64,000 bases of DNA from Dyella sp. S184 (lineage in GTDB: Bacteria > Pseudomonadota > Gammaproteobacteria > Xanthomonadales > Rhodanobacteraceae). The position numbers and the translations under genes are program-made. A model generated the notes under the pieces. It worked only from the letters and a program-made list of their open reading frames with translations. It was not told where the DNA came from and made no database searches. The stretch covers positions 349,219 through 413,218 of the forward strand of contig NZ_LMUE01000012.1 in assembly GCF_009766065.1 (NCBI RefSeq), in the 5' to 3' direction. How positions within the stretch are numbered: the stretch's first letter is position 1; each line of letters starts with the position of its first letter. Of the stretch, positions 55,691-64,000 are shown piece by piece.

Positions 55691-56260
55691 ATGGCCATGT
55701 TTAAACAGTCTGCGAAAGATCAGAACGTCAAACTAGCCAGCCTTGTTTTAGCTGGCATCCTTGCTGCTGGAAGCGGTGCAGGCGGTGCAGCACAGCCGAC
55801 GGATATCGGCTACGCGCCGTCCAACGTACGGATCATTAGTCCGGCAAAGAAACAAATAGATTGTTCCGACGAGCTGGCAGACATAAAGCAAGGCCTGAAG
55901 CTGAGCACTACAGCCATGTCCATGGCTTTCAACGTCTCTCGTCAAACGATCTATAACTGGCTGGCGGGTGAAACCCCTAGAGCCGAGCAACGGGAAAAAA
56001 TAGCAAAATTGGCCGCAGCGGCAAGGCACATACACCACGCTGGCGCGTCCGACCGCTTGCAGTTACGCCAGCCTTTAGTTGATGGATCAAGCTTCTGGGA
56101 ACTAGTGAGTCAGGGCAAAGATCCGCGCGAGCTAGCTAACACTATTGTGAAGAACGCAGATCGTCGGCGTGTTCAGAGGGAGCTTGGCTCAGCACGGTTG
56201 CGAGAAAAGCGTGCTGCTGGTTTGGCGGTAGAGATACTGGTCGATGACGATATCGGGTAA
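55691..56260 (+). CDS. HTH-domain protein, second gene of the cassette
   Basis: The 189-aa protein has a hydrophobic N-terminal stretch (residues ~14-34, VKLASLVLAGILAAGSGAGGAA) and an XRE/Cro-like helix-turn-helix at ~59-95 (ELADIKQGLKLSTTAMSMAFNVSRQTIYNWLAG). A helical, basic C-terminal region follows (RRRVQRELGSARLREKR). It is a plausible regulator of the cassette through the upstream palindrome, unless the hydrophobic stretch anchors it to the membrane. It starts 3 bp after the TIGR04255-like gene. Confidence 0.72.
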   Translation: MAMFKQSAKDQNVKLASLVLAGILAAGSGAGGAAQPTDIGYAPSNVRIISPAKKQIDCSDELADIKQGLKLSTTAMSMAFNVSRQTIYNWLAGETPRAEQREKIAKLAAAARHIHHAGASDRLQLRQPLVDGSSFWELVSQGKDPRELANTIVKNADRRRVQRELGSARLREKRAAGLAVEILVDDDIG

Positions 56261-56272
56261 TTTTTCGACTAA

Positions 56273-57082
56273 ATGCCAAGCGAGAACAGACAAACCGAAT
56301 GGAGGCAAGGCGATGTGTTCGAAATGCACCTGCCTGGCGCTAGTCATCCCCAACTGGCGCTTCTCGTAACCCACGACTGCGATATATGTGCAGATGATGC
56401 CTTAGAGCCGGATGTTGAGTTCATAGAGGCATCTATCGATCAGCGGAAGGAGGGGAACCTGACGCTCGGCAAGAACCCCCGCACTCTTCAGGTCGAAGCG
56501 AAGGACTGCACCGAGGAAATTGTTCTGCAGGTTGCAATCCAGAATCGGCGGCGAATGAATAAGCAGGAATTCTTCAGCAACGTAACCAAGGCGCGTCACC
56601 AACTTGCCCTCAGAGAGGTCGCCGTTCTTAGGAGGTGGCTTGCGGCCCGATACACACGATCTGCCTTTCCCAATTCGTTCCAGGAGCTGCTAGATAAGAC
56701 CAAGGTGGCCGAGAAACTCGATGCGTTGGCAAAAAGGCACGGGTCACAAATTCGCGGCGTATTTTTCGATCTCGACAACAATCAGTTGATTGAGTTGTCG
56801 GCGGAGAAGCGTCTCCACGAACTCCACATATACGTCGTCTATCTGCAGGACTCTTCGGATGACGATGCGGAAAGATACGCAAAATCTGTAGAGAAACTCT
56901 TTAAAGACGCCTTTTTTGACGCTGAGGAAGAATGGACTGGCATCCGCCTTTTGAGCTGCGAGCCTTACTCGGAAGATGCCTTTTCCTACGCACTTGCGCT
57001 TAGCAGCAAGTCGTGGCTATCCGATCACCGTAGTTTCGCTGGATACCCTGCGGCATCACATTTTCCAGATGTGGGAGGGTGA
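56273..57082 (+). CDS. Unknown protein with THDCD motif, third gene of the cassette
   Basis: The 269-aa soluble protein begins with WRQGDVFEMHLPG and then HPQLALLVTHDCDICAD, a Cys/His/Asp-rich turn that could bind metal or be catalytic. A mixed alpha/beta body follows, with an acidic segment QDSSDDDAERYAKSVEKLF. No family is recognised with confidence. There is no ribosome site before the ATG, which lies 12 bp behind the HTH gene, so translation probably depends on the upstream gene. From its end to 57315 nothing was identified. Confidence 0.68.
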   Translation: MPSENRQTEWRQGDVFEMHLPGASHPQLALLVTHDCDICADDALEPDVEFIEASIDQRKEGNLTLGKNPRTLQVEAKDCTEEIVLQVAIQNRRRMNKQEFFSNVTKARHQLALREVAVLRRWLAARYTRSAFPNSFQELLDKTKVAEKLDALAKRHGSQIRGVFFDLDNNQLIELSAEKRLHELHIYVVYLQDSSDDDAERYAKSVEKLFKDAFFDAEEEWTGIRLLSCEPYSEDAFSYALALSSKSWLSDHRSFAGYPAASHFPDVGG

Positions 57083-57315
57083 GACTGTCACGGTTCGATG
57101 ACACCAAATTGAACGTCACTCGGCTTCGACTTGAAATGTCCGACTGAAATTTTCGTCGAGGTAGCCGAACAGCCGCGTCGCCCCAACCAAGCGCTCCATC
57201 AAGCGGGACGAGCTCCGCCTGCCAACATACGCTGCCAACCCACCCGCAAAAACCTACCCCTTCGGTTCCTCAAACCGCCAGCGTAAAATCCCCGCTTTCA
57301 CCTCGCGGTAAATCA

Positions 57316-59223
57316 ATGACCTCCGAAACTGACAAGCCGGCGGCCCCTCCGGGCGTGCGCCTGGAAGGTAGCACCGACGCCCTGCCGCTATCGCCATCAC
57401 TCGGGGTGACACTCGATGCCACGCGCATGCCACGACGCTCCACCCTGGTGGATCGTCGCGTATTGCGCATCACCGTGGTGGCGGTGCTGCTGGGCATCGC
57501 GGCTGCCTTCATTGCACGGCTCCTCACCTCGCTGATCGGGCTGGTAACGAACCTGGCGTTCTACGGCCGGCTGTCGACGACATTCAGCTCGCCGGCCGAT
57601 AACCATCTGGGACTGTGGGTGATCGTGGTGCCGGTGATCGGTGGCCTGATCGTCGGTGTGATGGCGCGCTGGGGTTCGCGCGCGATCCGCGGCCACGGCA
57701 TTCCGGAGGCGATGGAGCAGGTTCTGCTCAACGAGTCGAAGATTCCGCCGCGGATCACCTTCCTGAAACCGATTTCCTCGGCGATCGCGATCGGCACCGG
57801 CGGCCCATTCGGTGCGGAAGGTCCGATCATCGCCACCGGTGGCGCGCTCGGTTCGTTCGTCGGCCAGTTGCTGCATGTCACCGGCGCCGAGCGCAAGGTG
57901 CTGCTGGCCGCCGGTGCGGCGGCGGGCATGGCGGCGGTGTTCGGTTCGCCGGTCGCGGCGGTGGTGCTGGCAATCGAATTGCTGTTGTTCGAGCTGCGTC
58001 CACGCTCGCTGATCCCGGTAGCGCTGGCTTGCGTTGCTGCTACCGGCGTGCGCTATGCCACCGTGGGTTCGGCACCGGTATTCGCAATGCCGACGCTGGC
58101 TGCACCGGGTCTCATGGCGCTGCTTTCCTATGTTGTTATCGGCGCAGTGCTGGGCCTGATCAGTGTGGGCGTGACGCGGATCGTCTACGGCATCGAGGAC
58201 GTGTTCGAGAAGCTGCCGATCCACTGGATGTGGTGGCCGGCGATCGGTGGTGTCGCGGTGGGCGTCATCGGTTATTTCGCACCACTGACGCTGGGCGTGG
58301 GCTACAGCAACATCGAGGACATCGTGTCCGGCCAGCTCCCCCTGCAAGCGCTGGCGTTCCTGTGTGTGATGAAGTTCCTGTCGTGGTCGATTGCGTTGGG
58401 CAGCGGCACCTCCGGCGGTACGCTGGCGCCGTTGTTCACTATCGGCGGTGCGCTGGGTGCGTTGTTCGGCATGGGTCTCGCCGTGCTGGCACCGCAGTTT
58501 GGCGTCGACCCGCGCGTCGCCGCCCTGGTCGGCATGGCGGCGATCTTCGCCGGCTCCGCGCGTGCGCTGCTCACCGCGGTGGTATTCGCGTTCGAGACCA
58601 CCGGCCAGCCCGCTGGCCTGCTGCCGCTGCTCGGTGGCTGTACCGCGGCCTATCTGATTTCCGCGCTGCTGATGCGCAATACCATCATGACCGAGAAGAT
58701 CGCACGCCGCGGTGTGCGCGTGCCGGTCGAATACGCTGCCGATTATCTGGATCAGGTGGTGGTGCGCGATGCCTGCACGCACGAGGTGGTAACCCTGAGT
58801 ACCACGCAGACGCTGGCCGAGGTGCGCCGCTGGTTCAACGAAGGCCTGCCTGACATGCAGCACCAGGGCTATCCGGTCATCGACGACAAGGGTCATGTGC
58901 GTGGCGTGCTGACCCGCCGCACGCTGCTGGATCCGCAGTGGCACTACACGCTGTCCCTGGGCGAGCTGGTGTTGCGCGAACCGATCGTGGTGAAGGAAAG
59001 CCATTCGCTGCGCGAGGCCGCCGATCACATGGTGGCGCATAACGTCGGCCGCCTGATCGTGGTGGGTGACGAGGCGCCGCACGCGCTGGTCGGCATCCTT
59101 ACTCGTGGCGACATTCTCACCGCACACGGGCAGCGCCTGCAGGAAGCGCGCAAGTCCGGGCGCTATCTGCACTTCCGCAAGGGGCGTGTGGTGAAGCGGC
59201 CGGTCAAGCCGGCTGGTGCTTGA
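57316..59223 (+). CDS. ClC-family chloride channel/antiporter with CBS domains
   Basis: The 635-aa inner-membrane protein has the ClC selectivity sequences: GHGIPE, GPFGAEGPI (with the gating Glu), and GTSGGTLAPLF, across about 18 membrane helices (~45-460). A C-terminal pair of CBS domains (~490-610) probably binds adenine nucleotides. Whether it is a channel or a Cl-/H+ exchanger cannot be settled by eye. A 53-residue polar N-terminus precedes the first helix. It is convergent with rpiA. Confidence 0.93.
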   Translation: MTSETDKPAAPPGVRLEGSTDALPLSPSLGVTLDATRMPRRSTLVDRRVLRITVVAVLLGIAAAFIARLLTSLIGLVTNLAFYGRLSTTFSSPADNHLGLWVIVVPVIGGLIVGVMARWGSRAIRGHGIPEAMEQVLLNESKIPPRITFLKPISSAIAIGTGGPFGAEGPIIATGGALGSFVGQLLHVTGAERKVLLAAGAAAGMAAVFGSPVAAVVLAIELLLFELRPRSLIPVALACVAATGVRYATVGSAPVFAMPTLAAPGLMALLSYVVIGAVLGLISVGVTRIVYGIEDVFEKLPIHWMWWPAIGGVAVGVIGYFAPLTLGVGYSNIEDIVSGQLPLQALAFLCVMKFLSWSIALGSGTSGGTLAPLFTIGGALGALFGMGLAVLAPQFGVDPRVAALVGMAAIFAGSARALLTAVVFAFETTGQPAGLLPLLGGCTAAYLISALLMRNTIMTEKIARRGVRVPVEYAADYLDQVVVRDACTHEVVTLSTTQTLAEVRRWFNEGLPDMQHQGYPVIDDKGHVRGVLTRRTLLDPQWHYTLSLGELVLREPIVVKESHSLREAADHMVAHNVGRLIVVGDEAPHALVGILTRGDILTAHGQRLQEARKSGRYLHFRKGRVVKRPVKPAGA

Positions 59224-59231
59224 GCAAGACT

Positions 59232-59260
59232 GGCGGCGTCGGTCGTTGACCAACGCCGCC
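59232..59260. terminator. Hairpin between convergent clc and rpiA
   Basis: GGCGGCGT (59232-59239) pairs with ACGCCGCC (59253-59260), and GGTC pairs with GACC inside, leaving one mismatch and a 3-base loop. No T-tract is present on either side. Its place between convergent genes suggests a shared transcription end. Confidence 0.65.
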
Positions 59261-59266
59261 GTGTGA

Positions 59267-59908
59267 TCACATCTCGCGGTCGCCGATCAGCACCACGTCG
59301 GCCGGGCGGCGGGCGAACAGGCCGACCGTAACGATGCCGGGCAGCTGGTTGAGCTCGCTCTCCAGCGCGGCCGGATCGACGATCTGCCAGCCGTGCACAT
59401 CGATGATCCAGTTGCCGTTGTCGGTGACCACGCCGTCACGCCATACCGGCTGACCACCGCGCTTGACGATCTCCCGGCCGATCAGGCTGCGCGCCATCGG
59501 GATCACCTCGATCGGCACCGGAAACTTGCCGAGCAGGTCGACCCGTTTGCTCGAGTCGATGATGCAGACGAACTTCTGACTGGCCGCAGCGACGATTTTT
59601 TCGCGGGTCAGCGCGGCGCCGCCGCCCTTGATCAGGCGCTTGTGTGTATCGCATTCGTCGGCACCGTCGATGTAGATCGTCAACGGTCCGGCGGAGTTGA
59701 GGTCGAGTACCGGAATGCCGAGTTTCTTCAGCTGTGCCGTGGATTGTTCCGAGCTGGATACCGCGCCCTGGATGCGATCCTTCAGGTCGGCCAGCGCGTC
59801 GATGAAGAACGCCACGGTGGAGCCGGTGCCGACGCCGACGATGGCGCCATCCTCGACGTAGCGGATCGCAGCCTCACCGGCCTGGCGTTTTTCGTTGGCG
59901 TTGCTCAT
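59267..59908 (-). CDS. rpiA: Ribose-5-phosphate isomerase A
   Basis: The 213-aa enzyme interconverts ribose-5-phosphate and ribulose-5-phosphate. Motifs include [43 protein letters not shown] with the catalytic Asp, Glu and Lys, and [11 protein letters not shown]. Length is normal. It lies at the end of the minus-strand group that begins with the zapB-like gene, and the EVE gene is 52 bp upstream. Confidence 0.96.
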   Translation of the reverse strand: MSNANEKRQAGEAAIRYVEDGAIVGVGTGSTVAFFIDALADLKDRIQGAVSSSEQSTAQLKKLGIPVLDLNSAGPLTIYIDGADECDTHKRLIKGGGAALTREKIVAAASQKFVCIIDSSKRVDLLGKFPVPIEVIPMARSLIGREIVKRGGQPVWRDGVVTDNGNWIIDVHGWQIVDPAALESELNQLPGIVTVGLFARRPADVVLIGDREM

Positions 59909-59960
59909 GGAATCGGTTCCGTAAAGGTGGATGGATGCGGGATACGGCAGCTGGTCCTGC

Positions 59961-60409
<449 letters not shown>

Positions 60410-60413
<4 letters not shown>

Positions 60414-61015
60414 GCGTGTATCTCAGGGTTGCAGTCGATCAGTTCGCGATCGGTGGCGATGAAATCCAGAGCGACATCCCATGGTTCCTTATTTACGGTT
60501 GCCAGTTCCTGGAAATCGTAGGCAATGCCGACCAGCAGCGGTTCGGTTGGGCGCACCTGCTTGTTGAGGAACGCGAAACTGCGGTCGTAATACCCGCCGC
60601 CGTGACCGAGCCGATGACCGCGCCGATCGAAACCGAGCAACGGCACCAGCACCAGGTCGAGCTGGAACGGCTCCAGCAGCTCGCGTGGCGCGACCGGCTC
60701 GGGGATGCCGTAACGGTTCGGCTGTACTTCCTCGCCGGATTGCCAGGGCGCGAAGCGCAGATGCTTGTCCGTGCCGATCACCGGCAGCAGGAATTGCTGG
60801 CCGCGCGTGGCCAGTGGCGGGATCACCAGGTTCAGCGGCAACTCGCCATGGCTGGCCCAGTAACCAGCGACGCGGCTGTCGGTGAGGTATTCGGGGAGCT
60901 GTTCGAGGCTGCGGCGCAGGCCCTGGGCTGCGGCGATGCGCGCGGGCGCGGTGAGGGCGCGGCGCTGGTCGGCCAGGCGCTGGCGAAGCTCGCGTCGTTG
61001 GGCGGTGGCGTCCAC
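60410..61015 (-). CDS. fau: 5-formyltetrahydrofolate cyclo-ligase
   Basis: The 201-aa enzyme converts 5-formyl-THF to methenyl-THF with ATP. It has an N-terminal basic helix (RRELRQRLADQRRAL), the folate pocket VAGYWASHGELPL, and the ATP-site signature LLGFDRRGHRLGHGGGYYDR. The start is a GTG at 61015. It lies directly behind the 6S RNA gene, the arrangement conserved in gammaproteobacteria (ssrS-fau). Confidence 0.94.
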
Positions 61016-61040
61016 GTTTCGCGCATCTCCGTCGAAAGTT

Positions 61041-61070
61041 CGCCCCGTTCATCGCGAGACGAACGGGGCG
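61041..61070. terminator. GC-rich hairpin between 6S RNA and fau
   Basis: CGCCCCGTTC and GAACGGGGCG form a perfect 10-bp stem with a 10-base loop. No T-tract follows on the minus strand, so it may be an attenuator, an RNA-processing signal, or a weak terminator of 6S RNA ahead of fau. Confidence 0.6.
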
Positions 61071-61083
61071 GGGAATTAAGTGG

Positions 61084-61272
61084 CGTCAACCGCGGTGCCG
61101 CTGCACACCAAACGACCTTGATCCAAGATGGATCAGGTGGGAGGGCTACATGGCCTCGAGGCTTTCCGCACGTGGCGGACATGCACAACAGCCGATGTGA
61201 AGCCGACCCGGGGCCGTATTTAGGAACAAGGCAAATGTAAGAGTGTGCTGGCGAACATCGCAGAAAACGCCG
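61084..61272 (-). ncRNA. ssrS: 6S RNA
   Basis: 6S RNA mimics an open promoter and sequesters sigma-70 RNA polymerase in stationary phase. The identity rests on position (between zapA and fau, as in E. coli) and sequence: the minus strand carries GATGTTCGCCAGC near the 5' end, GAAAGCCTCGAGG in the middle, CTTGGATCAAGG opposite, and GTGCAGCGGCACCGCGG towards the 3' end, recalling E. coli 6S blocks and pairing into one long bulged rod. A TAAAAT -10 element at 61284-61279 sets the 5' end near 61272. The ends are approximate. Confidence 0.85.
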
Positions 61273-61370
61273 AGGTTGATTTTAGGCGCTTGCCCGGCAA
61301 TGTGCCACTGGCGCATGACAGTCAGGGTTCATCGAACGGCGAGACATGCAATGTTCAAGCGCCGCGGCAT

Positions 61371-61679
61371 TCAACGCTTCAGCAGATCGCCGTCGAGCGC
61401 GGCTTCCAGCTTGGTGCGCAACGCGGCAAGGCCGTCACTCAGACGCTGTTCCTGGCCGTCGTGCTGCTTGCGCAGTAGCAGGAATTCGTGGGTGACGCTG
61501 ATCGCGGTCAGCACCGCCAGCCGTTCGAAGCTGGGCGCCTTGGCGTTCGCGCGCAGCTCGCGCATCTTGCGATCGAGGAAGCCAGCCGCTTCGAGCAGGC
61601 CATCGCGCTCTTCCGGCGCGCAGGCGATCAGGAATTCGCGGTCGATCAGTCGCAGCGCGACCGGTTCACTGCTGGACAT
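61371..61679 (-). CDS. zapA: Cell division protein ZapA
   Basis: The 102-aa protein promotes FtsZ protofilament bundling at the division ring. It has the ZapA N-terminal segment EPVALRLIDREFLIACAPEERDGLLEAAGFLDRKMRELR followed by a coiled-coil helix (KQHDGQEQRLSDGLAALRTKLEAAL). The start is the ATG at 61679; a TTG at 61691 would overlap the upstream stop codon. It is followed by 6S RNA, the classic order. Confidence 0.92.
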   Translation of the reverse strand: MSSSEPVALRLIDREFLIACAPEERDGLLEAAGFLDRKMRELRANAKAPSFERLAVLTAISVTHEFLLLRKQHDGQEQRLSDGLAALRTKLEAALDGDLLKR

Positions 61680-61687
61680 GGGTTCTA

Positions 61688-61927
61688 TCAACCGTTGCTT
61701 TCAAGCGATTTCAGCCGCTGGATCATTGCCTCGACGCGGCTACGGGCCTGCTCGTTGCGCGCGAGCAAACCCGCGCGCTCACCGGACAGCTGCTCCTGGC
61801 TCTGGCGCAGGCTGCGATTTTCCTCGGTGAGCCGGCGCACGGTATCGAGCAGGCGATCAAGCTGCTGGCCCAGCGTGGCCAACTCTTGATGGACGGTATC
61901 GGGCTGAATGTGATCAGGCGGACTCAT
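61688..61927 (-). CDS. ZapB-like coiled-coil protein (TIGR02449 type)
   Basis: The 79-aa product is nearly all coiled coil (LATLGQQLDRLLDTVRRLTEENRSLRQSQEQL...). Small coiled-coil genes of this TIGR02449 type sit directly before zapA in xanthomonads and pseudomonads and are treated as ZapB analogues linking ZapA to the chromosome terminus. The ATG at 61927 gives MSPPDHIQPD. It is 8 bp ahead of zapA and presumably in one transcript. Confidence 0.85.
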   Translation of the reverse strand: MSPPDHIQPDTVHQELATLGQQLDRLLDTVRRLTEENRSLRQSQEQLSGERAGLLARNEQARSRVEAMIQRLKSLESNG

Positions 61928-62039
61928 AAACGAAACTATAACAGGACGCTGGCCGAAATCAGCGTGACCGCCTGCACAGGTGGGTGGCAGGCGCGGCGGC
62001 TGCATTAAACTGGCGGCCATTACTTGAAGGAGTACCGCC

Positions 62040-62603
62040 ATGACGGCTACCGGGCTTGTGGGCCACGACGATATCGATGCGCTGATCATGCGCCTGCGGC
62101 TGGGCACCGAAGCCAGCGAACTGCACGGTTCGCTGTGTGGCTATCTGGCTGGCGGCGGCTCCCTGCACGGCAGCTCAGTGCTGGCCGCGCTGCAGCTCGA
62201 CGGCGAGGCGACCGATCCGAGCCCGGATGACCAGGCCTTGCTGAAGCGACTGGCAAAGCAATGCGAAACCGAACTGACTGATCCCGAGCTTGGTTTCGAA
62301 CCGTTGCTGCCGGAAGATGACCGCCCGCTGGCCGAGCGTGCCGAGGCGATGGTCGACTGGTGCCGCGGCTTCCTCGGCGGCTTCGGTCTTGCCGGCACTC
62401 CCGCGCATGCGCAGCTGTCGGACGAGGCGCAGGAGATCCTGCGCGACTTCGGCAACATCGCCGGCTCGTCGTTCGATTTCGGCAATGAAGACGAGGATGA
62501 GGACGCGCTGATCGAGGTGCAGGAGTTCGTGCGCGTCGGCGCGATGCTGCTGCACACTGAGTGCGCCGCACACGACGGGCCTGCCAGCGGCACCGTGCAT
62601 TGA
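62040..62603 (+). CDS. ygfB: UPF0149/YgfB-family protein
   Basis: The 187-aa helical protein matches YgfB: ELHGSLCGYLAGGG near the N-terminus, DWCRGFLGGFGLAG in the centre, and the acidic FGNEDEDEDALIEVQEFVRVGAMLLHTE at the end. YgfB homologues lie beside pepP across gammaproteobacteria, and in Pseudomonas one represses an amidase/antibiotic-response pathway. A GAAGGAG site precedes the ATG. It is divergent from the zapB-like gene and precedes pepP. Confidence 0.92.
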   Translation: MTATGLVGHDDIDALIMRLRLGTEASELHGSLCGYLAGGGSLHGSSVLAALQLDGEATDPSPDDQALLKRLAKQCETELTDPELGFEPLLPEDDRPLAERAEAMVDWCRGFLGGFGLAGTPAHAQLSDEAQEILRDFGNIAGSSFDFGNEDEDEDALIEVQEFVRVGAMLLHTECAAHDGPASGTVH

Positions 62604-62632
62604 TTCCGACCGCACCGGGACTGGCCACGCTG

Positions 62633-63940
62633 GTGATCGCGCCGGAAGAGTTTGCGCGCCGTCGCCGCCAGCTGATGCAGATGGCGGGTGAGGACGCGGT
62701 GCTGCTGGTGGCCGCGGCGACCGAGCGCATGCGCAATGCCGATGCGGCATGGCCGTACCGGCAGGATTCCGACTTCCACTATCTCGGCGGCTTCCCCGAA
62801 GCCGATGCGGTGCTGGCCCTGCTGCCTGGCCGCAAGCATGGCGAGGCGGTACTATTTTGCCGCGAGCGCGATCCGGCGCGCGAGCGCTGGCATGGCCAGA
62901 CGATCGGTACCGAGCGTGCGGTGGCCGAATACGGCATGGACGACGCGTTCCCGATCGATGACATCGACGACATCCTGCCCGGCATGATCGAAGGCCGCGG
63001 CCGCGTGTACTGCCACTTCGGCCGCGAGCCGGAATTCGATGCGCAACTGCTGGGCTGGATGCGCCGGTTGCGCCAGTTGCGCGGCGGCGGTGTGGTGCCG
63101 AAGGAATTCGTCGCACTCGGCCATCTGCTGCACGACCTGCGGCTGTACAAGTCGCGCGCCGAACTGAAGCTGATGCGAGCGTCAGCCGCGATCGCGGTCG
63201 AGGCGCATCTTGCAGCGCTGCAAGTGGCCACGCCCGGGCGCCGCGAATACGAGGTCGAGGCCGAGCTGCTGCGGGTGATGCGCAGCCGCGGTGCGGTGCC
63301 GGCGTTCCCGCCGATCATTGCCGGTGGTGCGAATGCCTGCGTGATGCACTACCAGGCCAATCGCGCGCCACTGAACGATGGCGAGCTGCTGTTGATCGAC
63401 GCCGGTGCCGAGCTGGACTGCTATGCGTCCGACATCAGCCGCACGTTTCCGCTCAACGGTCGCTACAGCCGCGAGCAGCGCGCGCTGTATGACGTGGTGT
63501 TGACCGCGCAACTGGCGGCGATCGACGAGGTGCGACCCGGCCGGCCATTCAGTGCGGCTCATACGGCTGCGGTACGCGTACTGGCCGAAGGGTTATGCCA
63601 GCTCGGCCTGCTCAAGGGCGATGCCGATGCGGTGATCGCCGAAGGCAGTTACCAGCGTTTCTTCCCGGCCAAGACCGGTCACTGGTTGGGACTGGATGTA
63701 CACGATGTCGGCGACTACCGCATCGACGGCGACTCGCGCCTGCTCGAGCCGGACATGGTGCTGACGGTGGAGCCCGGCCTGTACGTGGCGCCGGACGACC
63801 GCACGGTGGCCGAACGCTGGCGCGGCATCGGCATCCGCATCGAGGACGACGTGGCGGTGACCCGTGATGGCAACGAGGTGCTCACCGCGGCGATGCCGAA
63901 ACATGCCGAAGCGATCGAGACCTTGCTGGCCGCGCGCTAG
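62633..63940 (+). CDS. pepP: Xaa-Pro aminopeptidase P
   Basis: The 435-aa metallopeptidase removes N-terminal residues preceding proline. The creatinase N-domain (~1-165) is followed by the pita-bread catalytic domain with dimetal ligands in LLIDAGAELDCYASDISRTF (two Asp), TGHWLGLDVHD (His), LTVEPGLY (Glu) and GIRIEDDV (Glu). The GTG at 62633 (IAPEEFARRRRQLM) fits E. coli PepP length; a TTG at 62600 overlapping the ygfB stop is possible. Its TAG shares a palindromic CTAG with the following minus-strand gene. Confidence 0.94.
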   Translation: MIAPEEFARRRRQLMQMAGEDAVLLVAAATERMRNADAAWPYRQDSDFHYLGGFPEADAVLALLPGRKHGEAVLFCRERDPARERWHGQTIGTERAVAEYGMDDAFPIDDIDDILPGMIEGRGRVYCHFGREPEFDAQLLGWMRRLRQLRGGGVVPKEFVALGHLLHDLRLYKSRAELKLMRASAAIAVEAHLAALQVATPGRREYEVEAELLRVMRSRGAVPAFPPIIAGGANACVMHYQANRAPLNDGELLLIDAGAELDCYASDISRTFPLNGRYSREQRALYDVVLTAQLAAIDEVRPGRPFSAAHTAAVRVLAEGLCQLGLLKGDADAVIAEGSYQRFFPAKTGHWLGLDVHDVGDYRIDGDSRLLEPDMVLTVEPGLYVAPDDRTVAERWRGIGIRIEDDVAVTRDGNEVLTAAMPKHAEAIETLLAAR

Positions 63941-64000
63941 CTCAGTTCGTCCGGCAATTCCGCATCATTGCGCTCGCGGTTCGCTATATCGGTGGCGTGC
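63937..64000 (-). CDS. C-terminal end of a gene running off the window
   Basis: On the minus strand an open frame enters at 64000 and ends at TAG 63937-63939, giving a tail IANRERNDAELPDELS. The stop shares CTAG with the pepP stop, as at the GNAT/clp junction. Too little is present to name the protein. Confidence 0.4.
   Translation of the reverse strand, partial: HATDIANRERNDAELPDELS

Noticed and set aside
57083..57315. Possible attachment-site copy of the tRNA-Gln 3' end at the far side of the island
   Set aside because: I looked for the TTCGAATCCTAGTCTCCCA segment in this gap and found no match.
57397..59253. Minus-strand frame of 618 codons opposite the ClC gene
   Set aside because: Composition is that of a shadow frame, and the plus-strand protein has all ClC signatures.

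Overview
The window reads as chromosome of a high-GC gammaproteobacterium of the Lysobacterales (Xanthomonadales), most likely family Rhodanobacteraceae (Rhodanobacter/Dyella-like). The support is a Clp-type CRP homologue beside speD, a dihydrolipoamide dehydrogenase carrying its own lipoyl domain, the zapA - 6S RNA - fau neighbourhood, and a trpE/trpGDC arrangement. The genus cannot be fixed from the sequence alone. No rRNA, CRISPR array, transposase or integrase was found.

0-22.8 kb is mostly housekeeping. It holds an ABC ATPase, the pyruvate dehydrogenase E2 and E3 genes, a periplasmic gamma-glutamyltransferase-like enzyme, a GIY-YIG protein, an atypical DapB, an ECF sigma/partner pair with matching divergent promoters, a secreted hydrolase, an ATP-grasp gene linked to dinB, an amino-acid permease, an agarase-like lipoprotein, a second Y-family polymerase, an Mpo1-like protein, purC, a cytochrome c overlapping a large palindrome, a DjlA-like co-chaperone and rpe.

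22.8-30.4 kb holds a previously unlisted two-gene small-protein operon on the minus strand, with its own terminator. It is followed by a PdsR/PdsS-type two-component system with trpE downstream. That system is interrupted by a VanW-glycosyltransferase fusion gene, and a deleted second copy of the regulator's 3' end lies at the far side of the insertion. This is a clear footprint of a past recombination.

30.4-44.6 kb is an accessory block lying between trpE and trpGDC. It contains a CzcCBA-type heavy-metal RND efflux operon, a chorismate-lyase-like protein, a Fur-box-controlled iron operon (DUF3325, DUF3649, PepSY protein, TonB-dependent siderophore receptor) and an O-acetyltransferase for a surface polysaccharide.

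44.6-53.3 kb returns to the core: trpGDC, a HAD phosphatase, a GNAT enzyme, clp, speD with a textbook terminator, a REPIN-like repeat that supplies the stop codon of coq7, a GlcF-like iron-sulfur protein, rplM-rpsI and tRNA-Gln(CUG).

53.3-57.3 kb, immediately behind the tRNA, looks like a small island. It holds an orphan exported protein, a 5'-truncated umuC relic, and a compact three-gene cassette behind a perfect 11-bp palindrome: a TIGR04255-like protein, an HTH protein and a protein with a THDCD motif. I see no known function for this cassette, and it is the best candidate here for an undescribed system.

57.3-64 kb is core again: a ClC channel with CBS domains, rpiA, an EVE protein, fau, 6S RNA, zapA, a zapB-like gene, a UPF0149 gene, pepP, and the last codons of a minus-strand gene running off the end.
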